Shown here: positions 33,364 through 44,151 of the stretch, piece after piece | Layout of the letters: every line of letters begins with the position of its first letter | Numbering within the stretch: position 1 is the stretch's first letter | DNA from: Madurella fahalii | Lineage: Eukaryota > Ascomycota > Sordariomycetes > Sordariales | Direction of reading: 5' to 3' | NCBI GenBank assembly: GCA_029876055.1 | Contig: CM056879.1 | Coordinates: 2,852,001-2,916,000 of the forward strand | DNA length: 64,000 nt | Notes under the pieces: generated by a model | Told to the model about the DNA's origin: nothing | Seen by the model: only the letters and a program-made list of their open reading frames with translations | The model's database searches: none | Translations under genes and position numbers: made by a program

Positions 33364-35197
33364 GCGGGACAGGATATCTTGTAGTAATTCCTCTGGGTGG
33401 TTCTATGTTGCTCTTCTTTTGCTACGGCCTTTCTGGGAATCCCGCCTTCGGTTCCTTCCGTTAATGTGGATTGACTGTTGTTTGGCTTTAGAATCCTTCA
33501 GTTCTTCGTTTTTCTTTTTTTTTTTTTTTTTTTCCTTATCTTTTCCTTTTATTCCCCCCGGAAAGGCATGGGGGACAGCGGCGGCAGCAGCGGCAGCAGC
33601 AGCGGGTCCTTGCATATACTTCTTACCTATTGTTTTCGGTACTTGGCTCAGAAAAGGGCAAGGAAAGGATCAAGCGTACATATTCACATCTCGATCCAGG
33701 AGCAGGACATGCCGAGGGCTGCCCCCTAACTCGGCAGAGTCCACCACCATTTATTTTTATTTTATTTTCTTCCGCGTCTTCAATCCGTTATGATGCTGAG
33801 AAGCCGGCCTGTTGGTTGCGGATGGGGCCGGGTGTGCCTAGACTTTCTACAGTGGAGGGCGGCGGATTCTACAACAGCAACCAGCCATGCTGGTTATTCT
33901 CCTCCGTGTCGTGTTTTCAAACCCATGTATAGGAAACAGCCTCACCTACTTACCTGCAAGCGGATGCTATGGTTGGGATGTCACAGGGTCATGATGCTAG
34001 CAGAAAACTTTCCTTTTCCTGTCCAGGTTGATCTTGATTCGCTTTTCCCGTTTCTATCATTCCCTTCTGCATCATCTGATCTCCTCTTATATACCACTAC
34101 CAAATACCAAGCGAGAATCGGCAGAGTCATTTACGCTCCTTTCCTCTTACGGCCGATGGCGGGCGTCAATGGGTTGCATGATCTGAGGTTGAGGGGCTTA
34201 TACTTGTTGGTGGTCCGTCTGGATTTGTCCTCTTTGAACTGCCTAGTTTTGCTGAGCGCAGAAGCCGAGATGAAAATACACAAAGTTATGGCAGTTATCT
34301 ACCAGTGTCGACATTGTGAACAAACGGGCGTCTTGTACTGTACTTGCGGAAGAGAACGTCTCGGATTGTTAAAAGCATCCCACCATACCGTGCCCCACGT
34401 AGAACCCAGATCTAACACAAATTTCACCAAGGTATTGTTATTTAATTTAGCCCTTGACTGTTTATTTCTTTTTATTTTCCCCGTTCCTGTGCCAGTGAAG
34501 GGTTAGGTTATATAACAGAGTAGGGGGGACTGCGATATGGAGAGTCGCGTCCTGCAGCCCGAAAAGGCGCTCTCGTACCCAAAATCAGGTTTCTTCTCTT
34601 CGCCCTCCAACTATGTGCCGCTCTGCCCACGCGCTAGAGGAAACAAGGGTTAAACCTTTCTAATGTTAGCGTCCTGGAATGAATACAGTGATCGATGGCA
34701 CTCCTATACAAGCACCACAGCTCGGTTGATCAACCCACATCATATTGATAGCAGCTCATCTTGCCTTTATCACCTCAGTTCCATTCAACAGATCATTCGA
34801 GCACTCCAGGATCTGTATTTATTGGGTATAGTCCACCAACCAAACCGCGTTGAAGCAGCCGTCTAAACACAAAACACAGCATAAGGTATATCGCCAAACT
34901 CCCTCCCACCCGGTACCGAAACTGGTAAGTTGATGACCAAAAGACATACACGTTGCAAACGCCTGATGAAATGCCTTGCAATATGTGTAGTTTCCGATTC
35001 CCGTTTGCTTCCCATGCATCCTGACTCGTTGAGATTGCCATTCCCAGGCACCCGCTTTTAGATCCGAATCTGTAGTAAGAGAAACCAAGACGGCCCAATT
35101 ATCCCCGTCTATTGTTTTGTTGAACTTTTGGCACCTTCCTTGTATGCCCCATCGCCCGAAACTCCCTTACCGCAACATCTGGTTGCTAGCTAGCTAT
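33300..35197. other. Convergent 3' region SPT7 / SHMT with poly-T tracts
   Basis: A 1.9-kb stretch between two stop codons. It holds T29 and T19 runs and a 238-codon open frame at 33790-34506 that shows no motif and lies in AT-richer DNA. I do not call it a gene. Confidence 0.6.
33333..33361. repeat. Poly-T run of 29
   Basis: An uninterrupted run of 29 T residues starts 34 bp after the SPT7 stop codon. A second run of 19 lies at 33515-33533. Confidence 0.95.
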
Positions 35198-36824
35198 TTA
35201 GATGCCAGCATCCATCCTCCAGCCTTCAACGGGGAGGGGGAAGGTCTCGGACCACTTAGAAATCTCCTTCTTTAGCTCATTGATACGAGCAACTTCGCCA
35301 CTGGCGACCTTGAACTTGAAATCCTTGAGCTTGTTGGCCTCCTTGGGTAGGGCGGCCTGAACATCCTTGCAGATCTTGATGCTCTCATCAATGTAGCGGG
35401 CAACCCGTTCAAAGTCAGCCTCGCCAAAACCACGGCTGGTCATGGCCGGTGTGCCGATGCGCAGACCACCGGGGGTGAGGGCGCTCTTGTCACCTGGAAC
35501 GCTGTTCTTGTTGCAGGCAATGTTGATCTGCTCGAGGACGGCCTCAACACGGGCGCCGTCGAGGCTCAAAGGGCGAAGGTCGAGGAGAACCATGTGCGAG
35601 TCGGTGCCGCCGGACACAAGTCTGTGGCCGAGCTCCGTGAACTTCCTCTCAAGGGCCTTAGCGTTGGCAACCACCTTCTTCTGGTACTCCTTAAACTCGG
35701 GAGTGGCGGCCTGCTTGAGCGCGACAGCGAGTGCGGTGATGGTGTGGTTGTGGGGGCCGCCCTGGTGACCGGGGAAGACCGAGAAATTGATCTTGTCCTC
35801 CAGGTCATAGAGCGTCTCCTTGCCGGTCTTGGGGTCGACAGACCGGACGCCCTTACGGAAAAAGATCATGGCGCCGCGGGGGCCACGGAGCGACTTGTGG
35901 GTCGTGGTGGTGACCACATCGGCGTACAGGAACGGCGAGGGGATGACCTCGGCGGCAACGAGGCCGGAGATGTGGGCAATGTCGACAACCAGGTAGGCGC
36001 CAACCGAGTCGGCGATCTTACGCATGCGCTCATAGTCAATCAAGCGGCAGTAGGCCGAGGTGCCGGCAACGAGGATCTTGGGGCGGAAGAGTTGGGCGTT
36101 CTTCTCGAGCTGGTCGTAGTCAATGATGCCGGTGTCGAGGTCGACACGGTAAGGCATGGTCTCGAAGTAGGTAGAGACGGCAGAGATCCTGGAGCTCCGA
36201 GTTAGCAACGGTACATTTGAGAGGTCGGGATTGGAGAGGCTACTTACTTCCGCTGGGGTGTCTGGTAGCCGTGGCTAAGGTGGCCGCCGTGCGGGAGATC
36301 CAGACCCATCAGCCTGCCGTGAGGAGGCATAATGGCCTGGTAGACTTGAAGGTTGGCGGGGCTGCCGCTCAGGCATTGGACGTTGACACCCCATTTGGCG
36401 GGATCGACATGGAAGGCCTCAAGGGCACGTCTCTGACAGAGGAGCTCGATCTCATCGATGTGCTGGTTGCCGCCATAGTACCGAGCACCTGGGTAGCCCT
36501 CGGAGTACTTATTGGACATTGGGGAGCCAAGGGCATCGAAGACGGCCCGCGACGTAACATTTTCGGAAGCGATGAGGATGATGGACTCACGCTGGCGCTG
36601 AATCTCTTTTTTCTAGGAACAATGTCAGTCGGTTCGCCCGGCGAGCAACAAATGGGAGTAGGCAACGCTCACCATGATCTCAGCGACCTCAGGGTCCGAG
36701 TCCAGGAGGGACTTCTCCAGCATCTATGTGGCGGTGAGTCAGAACACCGGGCGGGCGGGCGGGCTTCTGGGCAGGAATGGGAACAAACCTCCTTGTGAGA
36801 CTCGGGGAGCGCGTACGTCGCCAT
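35198..36824 (-). CDS. SHM2: Serine hydroxymethyltransferase, cytosolic
   Basis: This PLP enzyme interconverts serine and glycine with tetrahydrofolate and feeds one-carbon units to purine, thymidylate and methionine synthesis. Four exons, 36824-36789, 36723-36673, 36612-36248 and 36188-35198, give 480 aa, the usual length. The protein starts MATYALPESHKE (36-nt exon), then MLEKSLLDSDPEVAEIM (51-nt exon), KKEIQRQRESIILIASENVT and so on to the C-terminal WRMDAGI. The PLP-binding Lys lies in VVTTTTHKSLRGPRG. SNKYSEGYPGARYYGG is the conserved substrate-loop region. No mitochondrial presequence is present, hence the cytosolic assignment. All three introns are about 49-65 nt with clear donors (GTTTGT, GTGAGC, GTAAGT). 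Confidence 0.96.
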
Positions 36825-38347
36825 TGTTAGGGTGTTTGTGGGGTGATCGACAACTCAGGCGTCACCAGTTGGTGAGAATCGAAGCTGGTGAGGGGATAGG
36901 GGATAGGGGATAGAAGGAAGAATAGCGATGGGTGAACTGCTGAGCTTCGGGCAGCTGCTTTTGTGGGGGGTTGCAGAGAGTAGAGTTGAGGGGGATCGGA
37001 GCAGAAAAGAAAAATTCAGGACCCCGCAGTGTGCAATCAAGCATCGGTCGCGGAGCTGAAGAGAGGGGTTAGTGGGGTCAGAAGCCGCCTGGTGTTGCGG
37101 AACTGAAGCAATTGGCAAGCCCCACTATGCATATATCGAGGATTACTTGCAGCTAGCCACCTCCGAACGCAGCGATCTCGGTCACCGGTAGGCAGCTTGG
37201 CGAGGCCGACCGAGTACTTCGTATAAGCGGAGCGATTACACTTTATCCCTCAACAAGTATTTGTGTCACAATCCGCCATGTCAAGCACCTAGATCACACG
37301 CGGCGTTGTTTACGAGAGTACTCGTCGTCACGGCTTGCCGATGCTCGAATTCTTATTAGAATGGTCGAGCCCCTCGATTGAGGGTTTGCTCGGCAGCCCG
37401 GAGCTCAGGACCACGAACGGACCGGTGGCTCTGGGCCGATGGAGTCCAGCCGCGGGCATTCCAGGGGCCCACCATGATTAGCTCGGATGGGCTGGGAGAA
37501 AACTCCCGTGGCAAACACAAACGCAGTTATAAACTACGCGTAGACACTACGAGTCTCACCTATGGACACGGGATTACAGGCGCTACTTTTGGTTGATTGA
37601 CCCGATTGACTTCCGGGGCCGCAGCTGGAAAGCCCCGAGCAAAGCTAAGTGTTACACTCAGCGATCCTACACCCGGTCACCTTGTCCCCGTGGCTAAGGG
37701 ATGACTGTTTTCCAGCTCTCCGTGTCTCCCCCCCACAGCCCCTCTCTTGGTTCTTCGAAACTCCCGTGATGTGTGAACGCAGGGACATGATGGAACTTGC
37801 GCTCTAAGTATAAGTTTGGTCTCTTTTATCAAAATTTGGTCCCCAGGACCCTCTCAGCCTTAATTATGTAATCACCCAAAGAACCCGTAGGCTGTCGCGC
37901 CCAGGTCACGTGCCGCCATGGGCAATGGCATTGAGCCCCACAAATTGCCGTAAGCAGCGCTAGCGCCAGTCTGCCTCGCGCTGGCTTTTTGTAACCAACC
38001 CTGGGGAACGACGGCCCTCCCCGTCTTCCTCCTCTGCTGCACTCAGAAATCGTTGCATGAAGGAAAAAGACCATCGGATGCCGTATGCACAGAAAGCCCC
38101 AGCTGTAATCGACCTCGGGGATTGTCTCGCCATCGCATGCAGCGGTTTTGGATGAATTTGAGCTGCCCAGCGTGCCGGCCCGCCGACGATAAAACTTTTT
38201 GGAGTTGCAGTACCACCGAGCAGCGTCCTCCCTTTCGCGAACGCGAATCGCGCTACAGACGGAGGCCAGCTAAATCAGCACGGCCAACCCATCCCACCTT
38301 TCCGGGGCCCTGACCTCGACGGCCCATCGCATATCCCCCCGCCAGCC
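36825..38347. promoter_or_regulatory. Divergent promoter region SHMT / unknown 972-aa gene
   Basis: A 1.5-kb interval without a supported ORF. A short GGGGATA-type repeat (three copies) lies at about 36894-36912 within the SHMT 5' flank. No regulator site is claimed. Confidence 0.5.
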
Positions 38348-41300
38348 ATGGCCTCGCCCGCCGTCGCCGCGCCCCAGCTCAACGGCGTCGCAGCATTGTC
38401 GCGTCCAGACTCGCCCGCTTCAATCAATTCGTCCACCAAGCGGAAGCGCGGCCCCAGCGACGAGGACGAGCCCGGCCCGGACGCCGACGAGCCTGCCAAG
38501 CACCCCGTCAATGGCCTGCGCGTTTCTAGGGACAACACGTCGCTTATCCGCGATTTCTTCGATGTTTTGGAAAGGTATGCGCCGCGTTGCTGTCAACCCG
38601 CCCGCTGTGTCCTTCGCTCAATTGCCCCTTGCCTGCCGCTGTCCCCTGCCCACAAGCACTGACTTTGGGTGATCCTAGCCATGACGCCAACGACAACGCC
38701 ATCCTCAAGCGCCCGCTCCCCGATCCTATCCCCGATGGCGAGCCTTCCGCGAAGCGGGCGAAATCAGAGGAGAGCAGTAAACCCACTACCATCGCCGAGA
38801 AGGTGATGCAGGGCGCCTACGAGATCCTAGATGACCTAGTTTCCGACGTAGTCCAGGTTGCAAATGCGCAAATCAAGGAGCTCGAGAAGATAGACGCTTC
38901 GAACCATGAGCACGCCATTGCCAGGACGGTCGCATTTAGGAGCAAGGCTCTGGAGCTCTACAGACGAGAACTAGCCTACCCCAACGTCCCTCGGCCGCCA
39001 TCCGGGAGAGCCTCTGTAGGTGAGACACTGCCTACAAGCGCAGGTGGTCTCGTCCTGACAGCAGTCGGCGCCGCACCCACTTCGAGGCCTCTTTTCACCA
39101 GCCTGCAGCAGGCCCCGGCAAGCGATGCAACCGTCGAGCCTATTCATGAAGGCGCCCTGCCTAGTGGTGTCACCATGACCAGGATCTTGTCAGGTGTCTC
39201 CGCGACTTCCGACAAAGGTTCCCGCCCCCCGACGCTGGGAGAGTTGTTTCCTTCGCCCCGGAACCTGCCCCCTCTGCAGCCGCCAAAGGCTCCCAAGAAC
39301 ACTACGAAAAGCAACGTATTGACTTTCTATCATCCGGAGCTGACCGAAAAATCAAGATACCGGACTGGCACGTATTTCTCTCAGACGATCTCAGCAGGCC
39401 ATTGGTTGGACTACAGCAACGCCACGCCGACAATCCATGCCAAGACAAAGCAGCGCGAGCGCGCTCAGAGTTTGGCGGGCCATAAGCCGTCAACAACCGA
39501 ACTCGAGATGTCCGAGATGGAGGCTCTCTTCCGAGGGGCCTTCTCCAGCTTTGCGCCCTGCAAGGATGACACGGCAGCCATCGTCCCTTCGGGCCAGATT
39601 AGCCGTATCTGGTGGCAACGCGTCGGCCGGCGAAACTTTGCGAAGCTGGTCGACTCGGATTCTCCCGAAGAGGAGAATGAGGAGGGAGCAGCTACGGATT
39701 CCACAGTGGCTATGGAGATCGACGAGGATCGTGTGAAAGACGCCATTGAGAACTGGGACGAGACCGCGATCGATCCAACTCTTGACCATGCCCTCGGCAA
39801 AAAATCTGATCACGACAAGGAAGTTGACGACCTCCTGGAAGAAGTTTCTGATTTGATTGAGACGCTTGCGTCCTATCAACGAAACCGAAACCTCACCCTC
39901 CCCACAAGCCAGGACCGTTATTCAGCCGACCCAGTGAACGGTGATATGTTGCGGAACGGCAGTCTCTCGCACCAGCCGAGCGAGGAGGAAATGATGACAT
40001 ACCAGACACTGAAGGCCCAGTTGGCGTTGATCATACAGACCCTGCCCCCTTATGCCGTGGCCAGACTCAATTCAGACAAGCTTGAGGAGCTGGCTGTGAG
40101 CACAAGGATTGAGATCCGCTCAGACGAGTATCGGGGAGTCATGGAGGAGGACGAGCCGGCACGCCTCGCCCGGCAAGCCGCTCAGGCAGTGGCGACGTCA
40201 AACCAACGCCAGCAGCCGCACAGGACACCCAGCGTTTCCGGGCCGTACGCCCACCCGCAGTATCAGGCGCAGTTCACGCCATCGGCCCGTCCCATTACGA
40301 ACGCCCAGCACTTCCCGCAGACGCCAGTCCGGCAGCAGGCGCCAAATATGTACCCGCGGGCGCCGTCTACGGTCCCCGTTCCGCAGCCCCACGTCCAAGT
40401 TCAGCCCCGGGCGCCTCCCCCAACCCAGTTCAGGCAGCAGATGTATGCACCGCAGCTGGCCAAGGCCCAGGGCCCTTATGGGCACTCCAACATGCCACAG
40501 CAGTATGTTGCTAGTCCCACGCAGCCACGGATGCCGCAGCATCCCAATTATAACATTGGGCAGTCCGGTACTCCCAACCACCGGTACCCGCAGGGTTATT
40601 CGCCTGCTGGCTACCAACAACACCAACCAATCCATCCCCAGCACCCTCAACACATGCAGCATTCCCCACATCCGCAGCACGCCCCCCACCATCCTCCACA
40701 TCAACCCCAGCACTCACAGCACTCGCAGCACTCGCAGCACTCGCAGCAACCGCCCTTCTCGCCATACGCCAATGGCGGACAGATGCCCCGGACCATGTCG
40801 CCGCAGGTCCCACAAGCACACCCATACGGCCAATCGCCGACACCGCCTCAGCAGCACCAGCAGATGGCACGACCGCCATATGGGAGTCCGGCGTCAGGAA
40901 TGCCGCCCAACGCGGTACAGCGCCAGTACGGCCCCGGCTCGCCTGCTATGATGCCGGTGGGCGGTGGTAACAGGCCGCCGCCGTCCAACCTGACAGGATT
41001 CGCGACGGTGATGCCCGAGGTGCAGCAGCGGCAGGTGATGGAGCAGGCGCGCGCGCGGGCTGACGCGGAGCAGCGCGCCAGCGGGCACATCGCCAAGGCG
41101 GCGCAATCCCAACAACCACAGGTGGTCGGGCTCGAGGGAATCGGGCTTGGGGGGCAGATGGACGTGCACAAGGTTGCGGCCGCCAACGCCAAGATGCAGA
41201 ATAATAACGGTGGCGGAGGCAACAATGGGGTTTCGCCAAGCCCGTCGAAGGCACCGCCGCAGATGCAGCACGCCGCGCCCAGTCCCGTTAACGGCGGCCC

Positions 41301-41370
41301 CCCGCCAACTGCCGGTGCGAGTCCCAGACCACCGAGTGCGGCGAACCCTGCTCCAGTGGCTCCTTTATAA
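38348..41370 (+). CDS. Unrecognised fungal protein with Gln/Pro/His-rich tail (possible nuclear regulator)
   Basis: Two exons, 38348-38574 and 38679-41370, give 972 aa. The splice (GTATGC donor, CTAG acceptor, 104 nt) joins IRDFFDVLE to SHDANDNAILKRPLPD. I do not recognise the family. Residues 1-80 are polar with a KRKR basic patch. About residues 105-170 are helical (TIAEKVMQGAYEILDDLVSD). A conserved-looking block follows (GELFPSPRNLPPLQPPK, then FYHPELTEKSRYRTGTYFSQ, GHWLDYSNATP and LFRGAFSSFAPCKDDTAAIV). Next comes a helical region with ETLASYQRNRNLTLP and LIIQTLPPYAVARLN. The last 400 residues are Gln/Pro/His/Ala-rich, with a (QHS)n tract near 40,710-40,750. The make-up suggests a nuclear transcription or chromatin scaffold; that is inference only. 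Confidence 0.8.
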
Positions 41371-42490
41371 GGAGGGGATTTTAAAAGTGTACGGGGGGGT
41401 TGAAAAGGGCCTTCAAAACATTTGTATTAGTAGTACCAGTGCGAGCAGAGGAGAGCCGAGAAGAGCAGCAGCAGGACAAGAAAGGATGCCACAGAGGGCA
41501 GTTTAATACCTAACCTAACCATGGCTGTTGTGCGAGCGGGAGAGAAGATGATATGGAATGATCTAATGGGACGGGACGGTGCAGCTGATAGGACACTGGC
41601 GCGGACTTGATTGACAGGAGTTGAATTGAGCTTTCCTTTTCGAGAGGTGGTCAAGTTAAGACGTTCTTCTCGGTCTGACTGACTGATTGAACGCTTGATT
41701 GGTCGATTGATTGGTTGGTTTGTCGGTTCGGTTTGCTTGACTGGGTTCTCTGTGCAACGTTTTAGGTTTTACGGGAAGAAGGGAGGTGTGTGGTTTATAA
41801 AAAGCGGATTGTAGCGAAACTCGGCACTGCTGATTTTATTTTCTGGTTTTGTTACGTGCTACTGGGTGAGAAAGGGGGGTTATGTATAATCAATAGGTAT
41901 ACGGGAAGGCCGAGTGTGGTTTTTTTTTTCAGAAGCGGCGTTTTGGTTGCTTGTTTTCACAAGGAATCGGCTTGTATACTCCTGCCAAGATCCACATATC
42001 ACTCTCATTCTTTTTCCCCGTCCATTCAATAATTGAACCTCCACCTGTAGGCTGGGCAGTACTTCAGGCGCGGGGCAATACAAATCGGTATCGGAACGTT
42101 TTCGTTAGGAGTGGATATGGTCTGCTGGGCCTATTCGAAACGTAGATGGATGTTGTACTCTTGAGTTCGGTTGGGTTGATGGTAATTCTTGAAAATAAGA
42201 GAGGAGCCGAAGGGATGGGGTAGACGAATTCCATATTTTACGAAGAGCAACGTGCATATATGTTTGATGAGTGATCCGGAATGTCTATAGACAGAGGATG
42301 GTGGGGTGAGAGTTGCAAGAGATTTGTCAACACAGACTCCGTTTAGCCAAAGCGGAAAGGGGGAAGGCTTCACTGCTGCGGAAGCAATTCAGTCGTGAGT
42401 AAGATGTTTCAATCGTCAGCCATGGCGGCTTATATAACTGAGTTGGGTATCATGTTTAGTCTCTGCCCTCTAGAATTCACCCAAACGCGC
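41371..42490. other. Convergent 3' region, unknown gene / MRX10
   Basis: This 1.1-kb interval has short ORFs only. It contains a G7 run near 41392 and a GATTGATTGG-like direct repeat cluster at about 41680-41725. No gene is supported. Confidence 0.5.
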
Positions 42491-43813
42491 TCATTTTGAG
42501 GCTATGTCTGTCTTGTCTCCTTTCTGCATGTCTGCCCTCAGGCCGCGCAGCTCAGTAAGCAGCTCGGTCTCAAACACGTCGTACTTCTCCATGTATAACC
42601 TTCGAAGTTCAAACGCGACCTCAATGGCAATCAAAATGATAATGATCCACTCCAGCCGCGTGCTGTGCTTCTCGCTCGACAATTTCTCGCTAATATCGAG
42701 CACGCCCTGCGCCACGTTGACCACCTCTTGTGCGTATGTCATCTTGTCGTTGAGCGTCTTGATGCGTACGCCGACGTCCAGAGCCTTTCCGATCTTGGCG
42801 TAGTACGTCTCCAGCTTCTCCTCGCTATCCCAAAAGATATCGGGCAGCGCGTCGGTCAAGTCGTTGTAGTGGTTCAGCTGGCTGCGCAGGTTCAGAAGCT
42901 CGCCCGCCTTTTGCAGGATCAGTTCGCGCGATAAAGGCGCCCGCAGACCCTGGGATAGCCGGTCCGGTATGTGCCGGGTGCTTTCGAGATAACGCGTCAG
43001 AGAGCTCTCCAGCACGGCTAGCTTGGTGCTGCGGGCGAGGCCGGATGAGAAGGCGATCTTGGCGAGCGTCGTGTCTTTGCGGTCGCCATCTTCAACCTCG
43101 CGCCGTGTCCCCAGTACTACCACGTCCCCGTTCACTCGGCTCTGCTCTTGCTCTGGGTCGGCTTGAAAGTCAAGGTCCTCGACCTCCTTGTCCTCCACAA
43201 AGGGTGTCTCGGCGGCTGGGAGTAAATGTTTGGTGGCCAGAGTGTTGACTACGTCCGGCGGAAGCGCCCAGGTCACAACGGTGCCTGAAGGGAACACGAA
43301 GATGTCCCCATTGTTGAAGCCCCGCGCATGCACCACTTCGTGTAGCTCGAAGCCCGTGCCCTCTGGATCGAGGGTGAAGCCGTGATTCGTGAGGATGTCA
43401 ACGACCCTCTCCATGTCGAAGGACTCGGCCACGCACACTGCGCTGATAGTTGAACTGCCGTCCGGCCCTGGCGGGGTCTCGGTAGCGAGTGGTGACGGTT
43501 TCCCGGGCACGCCCTTCTGCGCGACAATGGCGACGCGGTGCAGCGAGTTCTTCAGCGGCTTACGTTTATTTTGGGCTGCTGCTCTACCGCTCTTCTTGTC
43601 ACCCTTAACCTCAGACACAGACGCGGAGGATGGCTCTTTTCCATCTTGTTGTAGGAGCACATTGGAGGTAAAGAAGTTACGTCGGCGCGGGATCCAGGCT
43701 GTCGAGGTGCGGTGGAAGCATCGCTGGTGGAGGAGGGGTCGAGATGCCGGTGCGAAGTAGGAGACGCTGGCGCTGCGCGCGGCCGGTCCAAGATTCGGCA
43801 TAAACGGCTTCAT
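42491..43813 (-). CDS. MRX10: MRX10/RMND1-like DUF155 protein, mitochondrial
   Basis: An intronless 440-aa gene. The N-terminus (MKPFMPNLGPAARSASVSYF to RRRNFFTSNVL) is a clear mitochondrial presequence. The DUF155 core follows: VCVAESFDMERVVDILTNHGF, HARGFNNGDIFVFPSGTVVTW and later TKLAVLESSLTRYLESTRHIP. A C-terminal membrane span (RLEWIIIILIAIEVAFEL) ends the domain, as in human RMND1 and yeast Mrx10 (YDR282C). Those proteins sit in the mitochondrial inner membrane and support mitochondrial translation. The length fits the family. The gene is divergent from TIP20 with only about 340 bp between the starts. Confidence 0.9.
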   Translation of the reverse strand: MKPFMPNLGPAARSASVSYFAPASRPLLHQRCFHRTSTAWIPRRRNFFTSNVLLQQDGKEPSSASVSEVKGDKKSGRAAAQNKRKPLKNSLHRVAIVAQKGVPGKPSPLATETPPGPDGSSTISAVCVAESFDMERVVDILTNHGFTLDPEGTGFELHEVVHARGFNNGDIFVFPSGTVVTWALPPDVVNTLATKHLLPAAETPFVEDKEVEDLDFQADPEQEQSRVNGDVVVLGTRREVEDGDRKDTTLAKIAFSSGLARSTKLAVLESSLTRYLESTRHIPDRLSQGLRAPLSRELILQKAGELLNLRSQLNHYNDLTDALPDIFWDSEEKLETYYAKIGKALDVGVRIKTLNDKMTYAQEVVNVAQGVLDISEKLSSEKHSTRLEWIIIILIAIEVAFELRRLYMEKYDVFETELLTELRGLRADMQKGDKTDIASK

Positions 43814-44151
43814 GGCGGCGCCATTGAAAGCTAATTGACCTCGAGTCGATCAATAACGGAGATCTCCTTCGGTGGGAAGTGGCGTGCGGCCGGCACGGTA
43901 GATTCGACGACTTGCTCCGTCCAAAATGTATTCCGGGGCCGGCAGGCAATCCACAAATTTCAACGCAACGTCATGTATTTACGGCGCCTTACACATTACC
44001 TGTAACTTACCCTCACGTTGGGACAGCAGGGTCCCCAACCTTCGAGCTCCACATGTTCGACCTGCTGCTTCCAGGAACTGTTCGATATTTGAAGCCGAGG
44101 AACTCCTCAACGCGGACTTAGCAAGCACAAGGGCTTCCTAGATCGCTCCCA
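43814..44151. promoter_or_regulatory. Divergent promoter MRX10 / TIP20
   Basis: 338 bp lie between two divergent start codons. No ORF or specific motif was seen. Confidence 0.5.

Noticed and set aside
33790..34506. 238-codon plus-strand open frame in the SPT7/SHMT convergent region
   Set aside because: No domain, no splice or promoter signals, AT-richer than neighbouring genes; probably chance.
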